NCBI GenBank assembly: GCA_963682175.1 | Contig: OY821784.1 | Coordinates: forward strand, 34,577,621 to 34,641,620 | DNA: 64,000 nucleotides | DNA from: Triglochin maritima | Taxonomy: Eukaryota; Streptophyta; Magnoliopsida; Alismatales; Juncaginaceae | Reading direction: 5' to 3' | In this document: positions 45,716-58,837 of the stretch, piece by piece | Numbering within the stretch: the first letter of the stretch is position 1 | Layout: every line of letters starts with the position of its first letter | The notes under the pieces: generated by a model | What the model was told of the DNA's origin: nothing | Seen by the model: the letters and a program-made list of their open reading frames with translations, nothing else | The model's database searches: none | Made by a program: the position numbers and the translations under genes

Positions 45716-47354
45716 TAATTCCCGTTGCCTCACTTGTTTGGAGATTGTAGGAGAACTGAGCCAAATCCATCAGTTTTGCCCAATCTTTCTGACTTGCTCC
45801 TACGAAATGTCACAGGTAGCCCTCCAATGAGGCATTGATCATCTCGGTTTGTTCATCAGTCTAAGGGTGAAAGCTAGTAGAGAAGCGTAACTCAGTTCCC
45901 AACATCTTGAACAGCTCCCTCTACAACTTTCCAGTAAACCTTGGATCTCTATCGCTTACTATGAATGTACAAAGCCCCCAGTATTTCACTAAATTCTTGA
46001 AGAAGAGTCTTCCTGCCTCTTCAGCTGTGTAAACCTTTGGAGCTGGGATGGAAATCTCATACTTGAAAAAACGATCTACTATCACCATGATTGATCCATC
46101 CCCTTCTAATTTAGGTAGAGCTAAATTGAAGTCCAAGGAGACACTTTCCTATGGATGTGAAGAGATGGGTAGAGGTTCAAGCAACCCACTAGGCAAGTGT
46201 TGCTCTCCTTTGTCTTGTTGGCACACCAAGTAAGTTCTCACGTAAAGTTTCACTTCTTCCCTCATCTTTGACCAATAGTATGACCCTTCGAGCAATGTCA
46301 TTGTTCTTTTTTGGTCAGGATGCCCGACCCACTTCGTGTCATGACATTCCTTGATGATCATTCTTTGTAAGTGATTTCAGTTAGACACAAACATCCTTCT
46401 TCCACTGGTGTAGAGAATTCCATCCTCTACCCATAATTTTGTGGTATTGCCTTCATTCACCAGACTCACTAATTGTTTGGATAAAGGGTCATGCAGGAGT
46501 TCTTCTTTGATCTCTCCCATGAGATCTTCTTGAACCTTGGAGAGTGATGCTCGTTCAACCCTTATACTTAAGACATCGACTACAATATTTCCTTTCATTG
46601 ACTTGTACTCCGTCTTGAAGTGAAATTCCACCAAGAAGTTTTGCCACCAGGCTTGCTTTGGACTCAGCTTCTTTTGCGTTTGGAAATAGTTTCTAGTCAC
46701 ATTATCGGTCTGAATCACAAAATGTGATCGCAAGAGATAATGTCTCCATGTTCTTAGGCAATGGACTACCGTGATTATCTCATTCTCTTGGATAGTGTAT
46801 ATTCTTTCTGTCTCATTCAGTTTTCTACTCTCAAAAGCTATGGGATGATCATCCTGCATTAACACCCCCACTAATAGCAAAGTTTGAGGTATCAGTTTGT
46901 ACCTTGAACTCCTTAGTGAAATCCAGTAAGGCTAGCATCGGCTCCTTCATAACCTTTTTATTTAGCTCCTCGAAGGCTTCTTAGCATTTCTCTGTCCATT
47001 CTCATTTCATCTTCTTTTTAAGGAGCTCAATTAGAGGATTGACTATTGCAGAATACCCCTTGATGAATCTTCTGTAATAGTTCACCAATCCTAGGAAGGA
47101 ACGGAGTTCTGTCACTTTGGTTGTGGTCTCCCACTATTGGATGACATCTATCTTTGAGCTACTCATCCCCAACCTTCATTGCCTGATGATATGGCCCAAC
47201 AAGAACACTTCCTCTTGGGGAAAGGAACATTTCTCCTTCTTGACATATAACTTGTTTTCGCTGAGCATTTCTAATACCCACCTTAGGTGCTCAACATGCT
47301 CTTTCAAGAAATTACTATAGATCACAATATCATCCAAGTAGACCACCATGAACT

Positions 47355-48842
47355 TGTAGGATCGTGTTTATGGCTTAGTTCTAATCAATCTTAAGTTTAA
47401 TTAATCTCTACTTGCTTAACAATCAAAGATGCAACGAAAATTAAAACTAAAACAAGAAAGCAAAGTAAATTCAGCAAATCACAAGAAGACACTGGGATTT
47501 TTATAGAGGTTCGTCCTCCCACCTACGTCATCTCTTGCAAGCTCCGTTCAATCTCCCTCGAGCTCCGCTCGCGTCTTCACTATCAACCTCGTTCCGGGCC
47601 GAGATTAAGCCTTTACAAGACAAGCTTCCGCAAACAACCCTCGCTAGCTTGATCTTCTTCCTCTCACAACCCGAGAGGGAATACTTCGGGCTTTCACCAA
47701 AATCCTTACTTCTTGAACAACAAATGAGTGAGACAACACTCTCTAAATCTTGAGTACACTTTGATTAGAATATGGAAATTGTCTACAGTGTGGAAGTGTA
47801 AGCTTGTGAGTGTAGGTTTGGAGAATTGAAGCTTGAGAGTTTCTCTTAAGTGTATATGACAAATTGAAGTGTAAGAGATGTGTAATTGTGTCAAGGAAAC
47901 ACCTATTTATAAGCTCTGAGTTATAGCCGTTAGGATTAAATGGGTAAATGTTTGTGTAAGATACACGAAACAGAAAGGTGCAGGTCACATTCCAGGATAA
48001 GTTCGGTCGGCCAAATCGGACATACCGGAATCTAAGTGAACGGTCGAACTAAGGTTTTGGATGGGTCGATCGTTCAGGGGTTTTGGTCTGGTAAATGATG
48101 GATCGGTCGAACTATGCAAATGATCGGTTCAACCGGAAATTTCCAGGCACTTCTGAGATTGGGAAGAAATTGAGTTTCAGTCGACCAAAGTCTAGGAGAC
48201 GTTCGACTGGAAACTTCCATAGAGTTCAGGGTGACCAAAGAATGTTTGATTGGTTGATCGCTAGGTAAGTTTCGGTCGACCAGAAGTTTGGTAAGTTTGG
48301 GGTTTTGGGAAATTTGACCGTTGTAGAAAACGATTAGTGTAACGGTCATGTGACACGTCTAGACGGTTGAACAAAAAGTTCTAAACAGTCGACCAGTTTA
48401 ACACTAGATTCTGTAACAGAATAAACAAACTCAATCGGTCGAACGATGAACTCGTTTTGGTCGACTGATTTGGTCAGGCAGTTTAAGTTTGGTTTAAGTG
48501 TTTTCCAGTATAAATTTGGGTGGTCTATTGAAGTCCAAATGTTGTGAAATTTTGTGTGTGACTTCTATAGGGAACCTAGTGTGTGTTGATTGGTTTTTAG
48601 CTCAAGTATGCTCAATTACACAATGTTCCTTAGACTCAAAAGAAATATAAAATACATGTCTTCAAATGAGCTTTGATTACATGTCTTGACTTCATTTCCC
48701 TCTTTCTTGAGTCTTGATCACCTGTAGAGATTAGCACAATACAATATATATGTTATGCATAGTGTGTGCTATTCTACATTGATTATAATTAAGATTAGGT
48801 TGATTAAATCATCAAAACATAAATTAAGGCCAAAAAACCACA
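47355..48842 (-). mobile_element. Solo LTR of the 12324-14557 family, in gypsy RT
   Basis: Minus-strand view begins TGTGGTTTTTTGGCC and ends CACGATCCTACA, as in the LTR at 12324-14163, and the two share long internal stretches and a TATA box (TTATAAATAG, near 47910 on the minus strand). It is 1488 bp and splits the gypsy RT just before FMVVYLDD. The flanks (GAACT and GAATG) do not give a clean duplication. It has a single copy of the 5' segment that is duplicated in the other element. Confidence 0.85.
48005..48470. repeat. Paired CGGTCGACCG array (solo LTR copy)
   Basis: Pairs start at 48042/48064, 48105/48126, 48179/48201, 48252/48274, 48365/48387 and 48437/48459: spacing 22, 21, 22, 22, 22 and 22 bp. 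Successive pairs are mostly 63-74 bp apart. Single motifs are more degenerate than in other copies but the spacing is kept. Confidence 0.88.
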
Positions 48843-49693
48843 GAATGGATCCAGGTTGGGATGGAATATCTTGTTCATTAAGGTGCAGACGATTGCAGGG
48901 ACATTGGTTAGGTTGAACGACATGACTAACCACTAAAATGACCCATACCTTGTGACATTTGTAGTCTTTGGTTCATCCCCCTGGCGATCCTGACTTGATA
49001 ATACCCCTGAGTCGACGAACAAGTTTGCGATCAAGGGTATTGGGTACTTGTTCTTGATGGTCACCTTGTTTAATGCGCGATAATCAATGCACATTCGAAG
49101 GCTCCTGTCATGCTTCTTTGGGAACATCGGCACTCCATATTACGCATTTGAGGGTCGAATCTGACATGCTTCCAACAAGCTACTGAGTTGTCTTCTCATC
49201 TCCTCCAACTAAAGATGTGGCATCTGAAAGGGCACCATGGCAGGGAGTTTAGCCATTGGCTCAAGCTCAATCTCATAATCTACCTCCCTCGTTGGAGGTA
49301 GTTCCTTTGGCAACTTTGGAGGCATAACATCTTGGTTTTCTTCCATTACTTCTTGGACAGGTTTAGGGATCTCACCCTCTTTTGCCACGCCTCCTTTATG
49401 GTTGCCAAGAACGTCTCATTTCCTTTCTTGAATCTCTTTATCAACTTTATAGCGAACATAGTGGGGACTGATTTTGGTTTAAGAGAGGTCTGCACCAGAT
49501 ACTATGGTGTTTCTCCATGATACACATGGAGTTCGAAGAAGGGAGTACTAGTGTGTTTACACTTGTCAAGAAGTCTAATCTCAGCACCATCTTGTGATCA
49601 TCTACAGGAACAATGGAGAAACATATGTTTCTCCTCCAAGTTCCAGCTCCACATTGGTGGCTTGTACCACCCATTCAATGGGCTAAGCACAAA

Positions 49694-49966
49694 TAGGGTT
49701 GAGCATCGGTCCGGACCCGGACCGAACCCGGATGCTCTCCGGGGTCCGGACCGAAGACCGGCCTGGTCGGGTTCTGTCCGGTCTGGTCCAAAAACCCGGA
49801 CCGAACCAGAATTTTGAGGGAAAAAATAGATTTTGGACCGGACCGGACCAACAACCGAATTTGTCCTTGGGTCCGGACCGGTCAGATTCGGTCCAGACCA
49901 AACCCAGACCAAACCCGGACCGATCAGTCTGGTCCAAAAAACCAGACCGAAATTTGCACAACCCTA
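49694..49966. mobile_element. hAT-type MITE, 273 bp, inserted in gypsy relic
   Basis: Terminal inverted repeats TAGGGTTGAGCA / TAGGGTTGTGCA (11 of 12 match) are flanked by near-perfect 8-bp duplications (AGCACAAA at 49686-49693, AGCACAAG at 49967-49974), the size expected for hAT elements. The interior is rich in GGTCCGG/CCGGACC inverted motifs and encodes no transposase. It interrupts the protease-side part of the gypsy relic. Confidence 0.9.
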
Positions 49967-51379
49967 AGCACAAGTGTTCACTGTCTTGAGCTTCTCATTT
50001 GCCTCTGTGAGAGGAAACCTCAATCTCCTTGCTTCCATAGGAATCATAAAGTTGTGGCTTGCCCCAATGTCCACCAGTATTTGGGTTGGCTTGGCTTCAA
50101 CTTTTGCTTTTACGTATAATAAGGCAGTTTCTTTAAGGGTCTTTGGAGGTGAGAGTTTAGCTTGCAAAGCTCCTAGGAGTTGGAGAGACCTCATACACCT
50201 TTCCACCTCCCTTTTTCTTCACTTTGGTTCGCTATGACAGACAACAAGCCAAACTTTGGGAAATCCATCATTTAATGAGGGTTTTTGCAAGCAAAACACC
50301 CTCTTTTTGAGACAAAGAGTTTCTTGCCTTCCTGTTGGGGGTTCTTATCAAAACCTTACTTCAGGAAGTTTTCTTTGGAAAAGTTTAGGCAGTTCTTTGG
50401 AGAAGTTTTCTTTGGAAGTTTCTATTTTGTGGTCACGCCATCCTTTGTTCTTATAGTCATTTTGTTTCCCCATGTCCTTTCATTCATATTCAATTAAGGA
50501 TTCGGTCATTTCAATGACCTCATCCAAGTTCCTAATAGTTCTTTTCTAGTTCTCTTCTTGCCCAGTCTTCAAGACCATTCATGAAATTGAACAACTTGTC
50601 ATCTCGGTCAAGGCTTGGAATTCAAAGGTTTACAGTGACGAATTCTTTAATGTACTCTTTGATAGAAGATTTGTGCTTAAGTTCAACCAACTTTTTTCTT
50701 GCTTCATAAACCACGTTCGTGGGATAAAAATGTCCTTTTAGATCTTTCTTAAAATATTCTCACGTTTCAAGTGGCTTGCTTATGTTGTTTTTAACATCTT
50801 TCACCTTACGTCGTCACCACAAGGAGACAATATCTGAGAGATAGTAAGAGGCCAAACTAACATTTTGTGATTCCTCTTGCATATTCACTCCCACGAAGTA
50901 CTGCTCCATGGACCATAAGAAGTTGTCTACTTATTTTGCATCCTTTTGGCTACCAAACTTGTTTGGACGGGGGATGTCCATCTTTGGTGATTCACTTGCT
51001 CTCCCACCACTTGCCAAGGCATGTTTGCAAGTGGCCAGCTCGTCATTGAGCTACTATTTTGATGCTTTGAGGAACTCAGTCATTTCTCGTAGCATTTCAA
51101 CAATTCGCCATAGGTCAGACTTGATGTCCTCATCAACAGCACCCAAGCGTTCCTCTATGTTCGCAAGCTTGGATCCTATCATGAGTATGGTATTATGACA
51201 TATAGATACATACTCCTCCAAAGATTCTGATATTCTTCCAGGACACCTACTATGATCTCTTCGGTGTTTGAGTTTCTCTAGTCCGATAAGGTCAATGTCC
51301 CTACCATGAGATTCATCAGCGACCAATCTTTTCGGCTTTCAGCATTCTTACCCATGGTTGTCTTTCCCCTACTAGAAAG

Positions 51380-51391
51380 GCTCTGATACCA
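51380..51391 (-). other. Primer-binding site of gypsy relic
   Basis: Minus-strand TGGTATCAGAGC followed by C. The 5' LTR expected beyond 51391 is not recognisable by a TG...CA end. Confidence 0.75.
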
Positions 51392-54300
51392 CTTTATCAC
51401 GTGTCTACTCCTCAAGTAGGTACCATGCCGACACAAGTCACTAACTCCCTCAAGTTGCTTATACTTGTTCAGTCTCTCCTTTTCACAACTTAGCTCGAAT
51501 GAACACTGATTCATTATTTTATAAGTTCAGTACCACAAATGCACGATGTCAGTGAAGATGTGGTAAATACAGGTCGTGTCCTCGAGGAGTGAGTGCGGGT
51601 GTACGACGACCATACTCGAGTGAGGGATCAGAAAGGGAGATTGATGGTATCAAACTATGCTACAAATACGACATAAATCAAAACAATTAATCAAAAATGA
51701 ACCCCATAGGAGATGGAGAATGCGTGTAAAAATGTAAATGTGTGATTCATGTGTGTGTACAATTAAGCGCTAAGGACATGCATAACATGGAAATCTTATA
51801 ATGTCACAATCCTAAGTACTACATGGATTAAGATTTATCAATATCATTAAAACATACAAATACTACTCAAGATGAGGACAAAGACAACCACATGATTACA
51901 TATTCAATGACAAAGAACATATAATGACCATAACCCCAACTATGTCTCCATATGAATTAAGATTTAACATTATCATTGAAACATACAAGACATTAATTAA
52001 GATAAGACTAACAAGAGCACATGCTCCCATATGTCATCCATATCTCTTTACTCACTCCAACCTTATCATAACTTCATCATTCCCCGTAAGGTGGGCCCAC
52101 TAGCCAAAGCATGTGTGAAGCATCAATTAAGACCATTAACATATTAAAGGCAAGAGTGAGGAACCCAACAAAATGGTTATGGAAATCACGTGAAGCTCCA
52201 AGATTAAGATTAAATCACACACCAATCTCGCAACATTCACACTCACATCATTCTCCACCCCCCAATGGGGATGGATTACTCACTAATCATCATGTAAATG
52301 TTTAAATGTTTTATTAATTACCACAAGTGCACGACCACGATGAAGCGGTGGAAAGTACGGGTCGATCCACGGGGAGGTGAGTAGCATCTGGTTTGTCAGA
52401 AATTAAGTGGTGAATAAAGGGAAAAAAGATTTGATTATGCTAAGTTAAACTACATTAAACTAGAAAGTAAGAAATGCAAAAGAAAGCAACGAAAGATTTG
52501 AAATCAAGAAGGCAAACCCCTAAGGGGTGGAGTGTGTGCACATATAAAGTGAAATTAGTGATGAATGATGCATGTAAGCATGTATGTATGTGTTGTGTGT
52601 GTGTTGTCATGCATAAGAAGTGTCTAAAGATGTGGCAAAACCTATCAATCCACTCACACAATGTATCGGCAATTACTACATGATTATCATAAGATTAGGC
52701 TCAGCATGAGAAGTGTCTAAAGATATGGTAAGACTCATCAAAAACCATAAACTCATGTGAAGAACAAAGCTAAGCATGAGAGGTGTCTAAATGTTATGGA
52801 AAAACCCATCAAAATAAAGTTTCTTCAAACAATCAAGCTAGCAACCACAAATACAAACACTTAACTAACATGTAGCATATTCAAAAGGAAATTTCAGTCA
52901 ATTAACATGAGGAAACTAAGCATGGAAGGTGTCTAAATCTTATGGTAAAACTCATCAAAATTCTCAAACATGTAGATGATTAAAATACCCCCGATGAAAA
53001 TATTAAACATGCAATCAAAAAATCATCAAATATCAAAACTTCACGACATATATCTACATCATATCCATCCCCCAAAGGGGTATGGAACTACTCACTACAC
53101 ATTAAGCACTCATTCATATAAAGAAAAAAGACAATTATAACTAATTTAGACTAAGATTAAAGAAACAAGACTAAGCTAAGCATGCAAGAAAAAGAGACAA
53201 CATGAGAACAAAACTATAAAAATTTATTAAATGACTCACAGTACAAGTAACATTCTTCTCCACTTGAGTTTTGCTACAAGGCTTTACTCTAAGTAGAGAG
53301 AATGCCACCAAGCAATATGGTAAATACAAATGAGGAGGAAGAGTTCTATTTATAGGCATGAAAAAAGGTAACCGGGGACAATCCCCCAGTATGTGATAAA
53401 CGTATACTATAAATGGACATAAAAAAACATAATACATGACCCGACTCAACCATGAAACTCTTAGACCAATGTGGACCGCCAATTGGCGGTCCAGATAGCT
53501 TTTATTGAGTATGGATTTCGGTGGTTCATTTCTGGCTTGATTTCTTGATGTTCGAAGAACCCGATTTGGTTGTTGATGTTTGGGCCCGGATCTAATTGCC
53601 AAAATATTCCTCATAATGGTGTGGATTTTCTTGATTTCCTCATTAGTCCTTTTGGTTTTACATCTGGGTCCTTCTCTCTTGCACCTCATTCCATAAGTCT
53701 TGCAACTTAGTCTTTTTTCTTGTTTTTATGTCCTTTTTTAGTCTCTTCTTCTCAAACCAGTTTATTCCTGAAACTTAAACATAAAACTCGTTACGTAGCA
53801 TTGCTTAGGCTAGAAATAAAGGATATAAGACACAAACATATGAATGATATGATGTCAATCAGTAAACAACGAAAATAACAAAATTAAAACAACACATGAA
53901 CAACTTAAGGAAACTAGATCTAACCAAAGCAATAAAATAAAAATTGCATCAAATGAAAGACAAGAACATAAAGAACAAGATACTAAAATTTGATTAAGAA
54001 AGAAAGATTACAAAGTTTGCTCATCTTCTCCTTCACTACACTACTAAGCCAGAAACTAAAACATACATTAATAGGAGAGGAAGGAAGAAGAAGAGGGGAG
54101 AAAGGTTTACATGTGTATTTATAGAAGATTAGAGAGTATGGATGAATCTGGACGCAATCAGACGACTTTAAATCAAATCTAGATGTTGCATAATTCTCTA
54201 ACCCGAAAACCCAACCCACTAGCAAAATTAGAGCGTGAATGGAGGAATCAAATCATCCTCCAATAGCGAATTAAAATCCGTCAGTGGTGGATATTCTTGC

Positions 54301-54750
54301 TCCAATCCGCCTCTAATTCCGTCAGTCGGTTAAGTGTGTTGCTTTGCATGTGGGGTTGAGCCATAATCCATTGTCTTGAGCCGGTTTGATTTTAATTGTT
54401 GAATTACTCCTCAAGTTCATGACATTATGGACCTTTGCAACTAACATATTTTTCTTTACAATTTGGTATCTCTAGGTTTTCACATGGGTCATTCTTGATT
54501 TCCAATTCAGTCTTTGGGCATTACATACAGGTCCATAACCCTACCAAATAAGTCCAATATTCTTGCATTTAGGTCATTTTCTTTTCATTTCCCTTCTTTA
54601 TTGCCTAAGACCTAAAACATTTTAAACAAACACTTGAGTAGCACAAAATTGGCGTAAAATTAAGGATATATGACATAAATGCAATGAATGATATGTTACT
54701 AATCAAATATCCTCACACTTATCTTTTGTTAATCACAAGCCAAACAAAGA
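51392..54750. repeat. Repetitive gene-free block with two related units
   Basis: Two diverged units share parallel landmarks: 'taccacaa.tgcacga' at about 51530 and 52318, followed in both by an 'acgggtcg/caggtcgtgtcc' stretch and later by a 'ccccaa.gggg.tgga.tactcac' stretch (about 52257 and 53067). A second related pair covers about 53500-53880 and 54400-54710 ('aaggatata.gacata/aca' and neighbours). No protein domain was recognised; a 172-residue minus frame at 53171-53689 looks spurious. A non-autonomous LTR-type or rearranged element family is likely. Confidence 0.5.
52611..52965. repeat. Four-copy internal repeat (GTGTCTAAA family)
   Basis: A unit of about 45 bp, consensus AGCATGAGAGGTGTCTAAA followed by TTATGGTAAAACTCATCAAAA, recurs near 52611, 52702, 52772 and 52918, separated by unrelated sequence of variable length. 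Confidence 0.75.
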
Positions 54751-56870
54751 AATAGAAAATATGAAAGAAATGAAAAGCATACGAAAACAAAAATCATAAC
54801 TCACTTTCGTAGGAATCACGGTTGCACTGAGCACGTGCAACAAGCCGTTAAATCGTCTTGTCATTCGTAGGAATCATTGTTGCACTTAGTACGTACAACA
54901 AGTTGTTAAACTTCCTTGTCGCCAAGGATAATGAGTGGTGTCTCCTGGGGGTTTTCAACGGATATACACACAAAATCCGAACATTGATGCATTATCAACC
55001 TAGAAACACGACTCAATGGATCTACTTTTGTCAATCATTTGACACAGTAATACTACGGGACGACTATATATATGTATCTTGTCCACACACCTAGCCTAGG
55101 GAACCATTCATGTAAGTTAATTAAGGACTTAAGTGAAGGACATGGGCAATCTTAACATCCTCAAGTGATACATTGTGTAAAGTCCATTAATGTTCTTATT
55201 TGTAAAAAAAATCTTTTCTTTTCTTTTCATTCTTTTTCCTTTTTTGGGGAATAAGAAGTTAAAAATAGTTGGTGTTTAATTATCCCAGGGTCTGGTTTTG
55301 TGCATCATTGCTTGTGAGGACCTACACTATCACACACACATCCCTCAAATCTCCACATAGAGCGACCCCTACAAGTCAGATAACTCGGAAGCACCATGTA
55401 TTAAGTCTCATCGGGCCTAATTTCTGAGTGATAGGAGCCGTGAAAGAAGAGAGAATATCCTACTAAATTTTTTCTTATACATATGAATCAAAACCCCTAT
55501 ACTTAAGGTTTCACAACAAGGTTTCACATAATCATATGCTACTAATCAAACACACATCCACACACAAAGGGAACACTTGAGAAGTTGGACTCAATTATGT
55601 ATTTTTTATGGCTTTCCCAACACTTGAGTTACAAGACTTGAGTGATTTTCAAATTGGGGGAGGGCACCCCTATTTATAGGAAATGGTCTCCTTCTATCTA
55701 GAAACTCAACTTCAGTTTGTAATCCTTAGATATTTTGATTTATACAAATATCTCTTAAGTAGGCAAAACGTGTTTGTCCCTAGATATTTATATGATAGCA
55801 AAATATCTATCTTCTATAATGCTCTCATGTATTCTTTAGTTAATGGAGTGTATGTCCAATCATTGTTTAAATGGAACTTCGTTGTCAACTTGACATCAAA
55901 CATACTTTCCGGATAACAACATTCAGATCTTATGACACCCACTAAATCCACATATTTGATGTTGAACGGAACTACTACTAATTTGCGCTTCGATCCTGTA
56001 TATTCTGTCACATCTCCGTTACATTCTAATTTCCCATCATACATGACCAACAAAAATCTTTCATCATCTTTATCCATTCCCACCCTATATTAATTAAATT
56101 TAAAAATGTGCTCAAGTGAAATGATTGTCCTTGTATTCCTAATTAATTTAAATTTTGAAAATACTCAAATGATTTAGAAATTACCTTCGTCGGGTGTAGT
56201 AGGAAACGGTTGTAAATGTTGAGCAATCACTCCAACAAATTCAACTACAATAAACAACATTACGAATAATGTCAAAAAATTTAAACAATTTGACGAAACT
56301 TCCCCTATATTTTCATATTTGAAAATTTTAAACCTGCATTGTAAAAATGACTAAGAATAATACAAACAATATATTTAACTTCCAAACATCTAAATAATGA
56401 TATTTTTCGCAACTTCAAATGACGTATATTCAAACATCATTCAAATCACAACATATTTCATTACTCATCACATTTTATTTTTTATTAAAAACAACCACAA
56501 GTCATTCATAACATTATCATATGTAATATCACAATCAACAGAAATATGGGAAAATAAGTTTAAAAAAAATAAAAAAATTAAGTTTTAACAACAAATATAA
56601 TATCAATCACAATAATCATACTTAAATTCCACATTTTTAAGATTTAACATTGTAAATCTACAATCAACAAAAACTAAATCAATAATCTACTAAGAAGCAA
56701 CAAAAAATATTTTGGCCTAAAAACCCTAAACCGGAATCGGATTTGCACTTATACGAGTTCATAAACCAACAAAAACACTACAATCATACATAAAATAACA
56801 ATGTATACCATCTTAATACATAAAAAAGGAAAAAACGGTTGAAACCGACGAAAAATCAAAACCGGGGGGG
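54751..56870. other. Gene-free AT-rich region
   Basis: No gene recognised. A short duplication ('cattcgtaggaatca..gttgcact.ag.acgt.caacaa' at about 54810-54845 and 54862-54905) is visible. A minus-strand frame at 55814-56083 is low-similarity. Confidence 0.5.
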
Positions 56871-56879
56871 GGGTCTGGC

Positions 56880-57285
56880 TACTTGTATAACCCGACGAAA
56901 CTCAGCGTTACAAACGTCGAGTTCACTTTTTTTAAGTGAGCCCAGCTTTATGGATGTTGAGTTCTATATTTAGAAATCGACATCCTAGACGTCGTGTTCA
57001 ATGTAATCATCGGTTCACCATAATCGCCTCATGCACGATCTCCTTTGATTTTATAAAACGAATAAAATTTAAAGCAAAACTCGGCAACACCAGTGTCAAG
57101 TTCTCTTTGAGAGAACTCGACACTGGTATTTCAGAGTTCATTTTGGTACAAATTTTTGCAAGTGTTTGGATTTGGCATCTCTGAGGTCGTTTTTCCTATA
57201 AAGAACTCGACATTGACAACGTCAAGTTCTAGAAAGATTTTTTTTCTAAAGAACTCGATGTCTCAGACGTTGAGTTCTGTAGACA
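56880..57285. repeat. Inverted-repeat cluster built on GAACTCGAC/GTCGAGTTC
   Basis: About ten copies of AACTCGAC or its complement alternate in orientation. The clearest pair forms a hairpin at 57089-57127: 18-bp arms (17 of 18 match) around a TTG loop. The design resembles CACTA subterminal arrays with a different motif, but no CACTA ends with a duplication were found. Confidence 0.7.
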
Positions 57286-58837
57286 CTAAAAAATAAGACC
57301 CTCCAAAATGACGATACATGGCGGCAACGGTCTAATTTGAGAAATATGTTTGGAAGATGTTTATTTTGGAAGGAAAAAAATTTATTTCGAAAAAGAAAAT
57401 CTTCTACAGAAGCAAAGTGTTTTTTTCTGTTTTGCTTTTTTTTCTTAGGAAGCAAAGTTGTCCTCGTTATTTGCGTGGGTAAGGCAGTTTCATTGAGCTT
57501 ACCAAAATAAAAAAAATGTTTTAACTGACACATTACTCGAACCGTGACAACCCTGTCTCAAGTCAGATTAAATCCTAGCTTTTCGTTCCCAAAGTTTTTA
57601 TCCGTATCTATAACAAGTCCTAAGTAAATTTGGTGGAAATTTGTCAATCAAAAGATTATGATTTTCTAATTTCCATGAAAACCCCTTTTGTTTCTCAGTC
57701 CTTACGCTTCTCTCAACCAAGTAGCTTTATCGTGATATGAGGTTTCAAATAATTGTAGAAGTCGATTATGACTGTAAAAGTAGTTCCATTCTACGAATTA
57801 TTCATTTTGTATCGGTATATGTTTGGCACAACGATGTCTTTCCTATTCAGTTAAACATTTACCATCTTTTGGCTTTTAAATCATAATAAACTTAATTAAA
57901 ACGACTTACTTAACTGTAGGTACTTATTTATTTTAAATATATATATATATATATATATTATTTTCATTTAGAATGTGTTAAAATGAAGAAATGTGACTTG
58001 GGGAGACAATTTGTCAGAACTCGATAAAACAGTTTTGAAGGAAGATGGAAGGGTTTGAAACGAAATCATAAGTAATTAAGAAAGGTAAATTGTGCATTTT
58101 CAATTTACATACATCAAGTTATTAAAATATATTCTCCGAAATAATTGTTGTCTGTCATTTACTCTAAGAGGATTTACTTGAAAAGTATACTCCATAAAAT
58201 TTACTACTTCTAGAATTCTAATGATATGACTTCCAAAACATATAGATTTTAAATAAGATTTAGTATTTCACGATAATTTATGGATTAAGCTAACAACCTA
58301 CACCAAGAAGTGTAACTATAATATGGTGTAGTGTCCTTAAAGACGGGAACCTCCTTAATCATCATTATTATTATCCATCCCATAATGGAATTTGTACTTC
58401 AAATCTAATGTAAAGGTACTGTCAAGCAATCAAAGGGGATAACTAATAGAGTACTTTCAAGAAAACTTATCATTTAAAGAAAGATTAACGCGAACTTCAA
58501 AAACTAACGAAAATGGCGTTGACTCTGAATCATTTTGACCGTAGAATTTTGGTCATATATCTTACTTATATAGTTGCCACAATAGTATTATAATTTATAT
58601 TGAGCCATCACATCTTTACCTACTTTACTTGTAAGTTGTTTTGATAGTAAACTCATATTCTTGTGAAAATTGACGATTCAATTAAGTTCGATAAGCATTT
58701 TCTTTTAGATGGCGAAATATTACGATCGAGTAACTAAATCAAATCAAAATCATACAAATGATTCCAAAATGACTTTTTAATCTTTTAACGTCCGCCCAAC
58801 CCTATGAAATATTTCACTGAACTTCGAAAGTAACTAT
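57286..58837. other. Gene-free AT-rich region with AT microsatellite
   Basis: An (AT)n tract lies at 57936-57958. No other feature was recognised before the gypsy LTR. Confidence 0.55.

Larger units (their letters stand above)
45716..51391 (-). pseudogene. Ty3-gypsy gag-pol relic, split by two insertions
   Basis: Minus-strand Ty3-gypsy remnants in the order expected from right to left. A TGGTATCAGAGC primer-binding site lies at 51380-51391 and degenerate gag at about 50210-51370. Protease (ILVDIGASHNFM, catalytic D followed by I instead of S/T) is at 49967-50206. RT start ([20 protein letters not shown]) is at 48933-49133, and RT centre (FMVVYLDDI, read from about 47320-47350) lies beyond a solo LTR. 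RNase H (PIAFESRKLNETERIYTIQE) is at 46377-46880. Integrase zinc region (HDTKWVGHPDQKRTM) is at 46149-46361 and integrase core (VSDRDPRFTG; DEQTEMINASLEGYL near 45750-45870) at 45716-46136. Stops and frameshifts are frequent. The sequence ends within integrase, and no LTRs were found. Confidence 0.88.

Noticed and set aside
53171..53689. 172-residue minus-strand frame
   Set aside because: No family similarity, mixed composition, and it lies within a repeat-rich block; most likely a chance frame.
57936..57958. AT dinucleotide run as a regulatory or structural element
   Set aside because: It is an ordinary microsatellite with no nearby gene.
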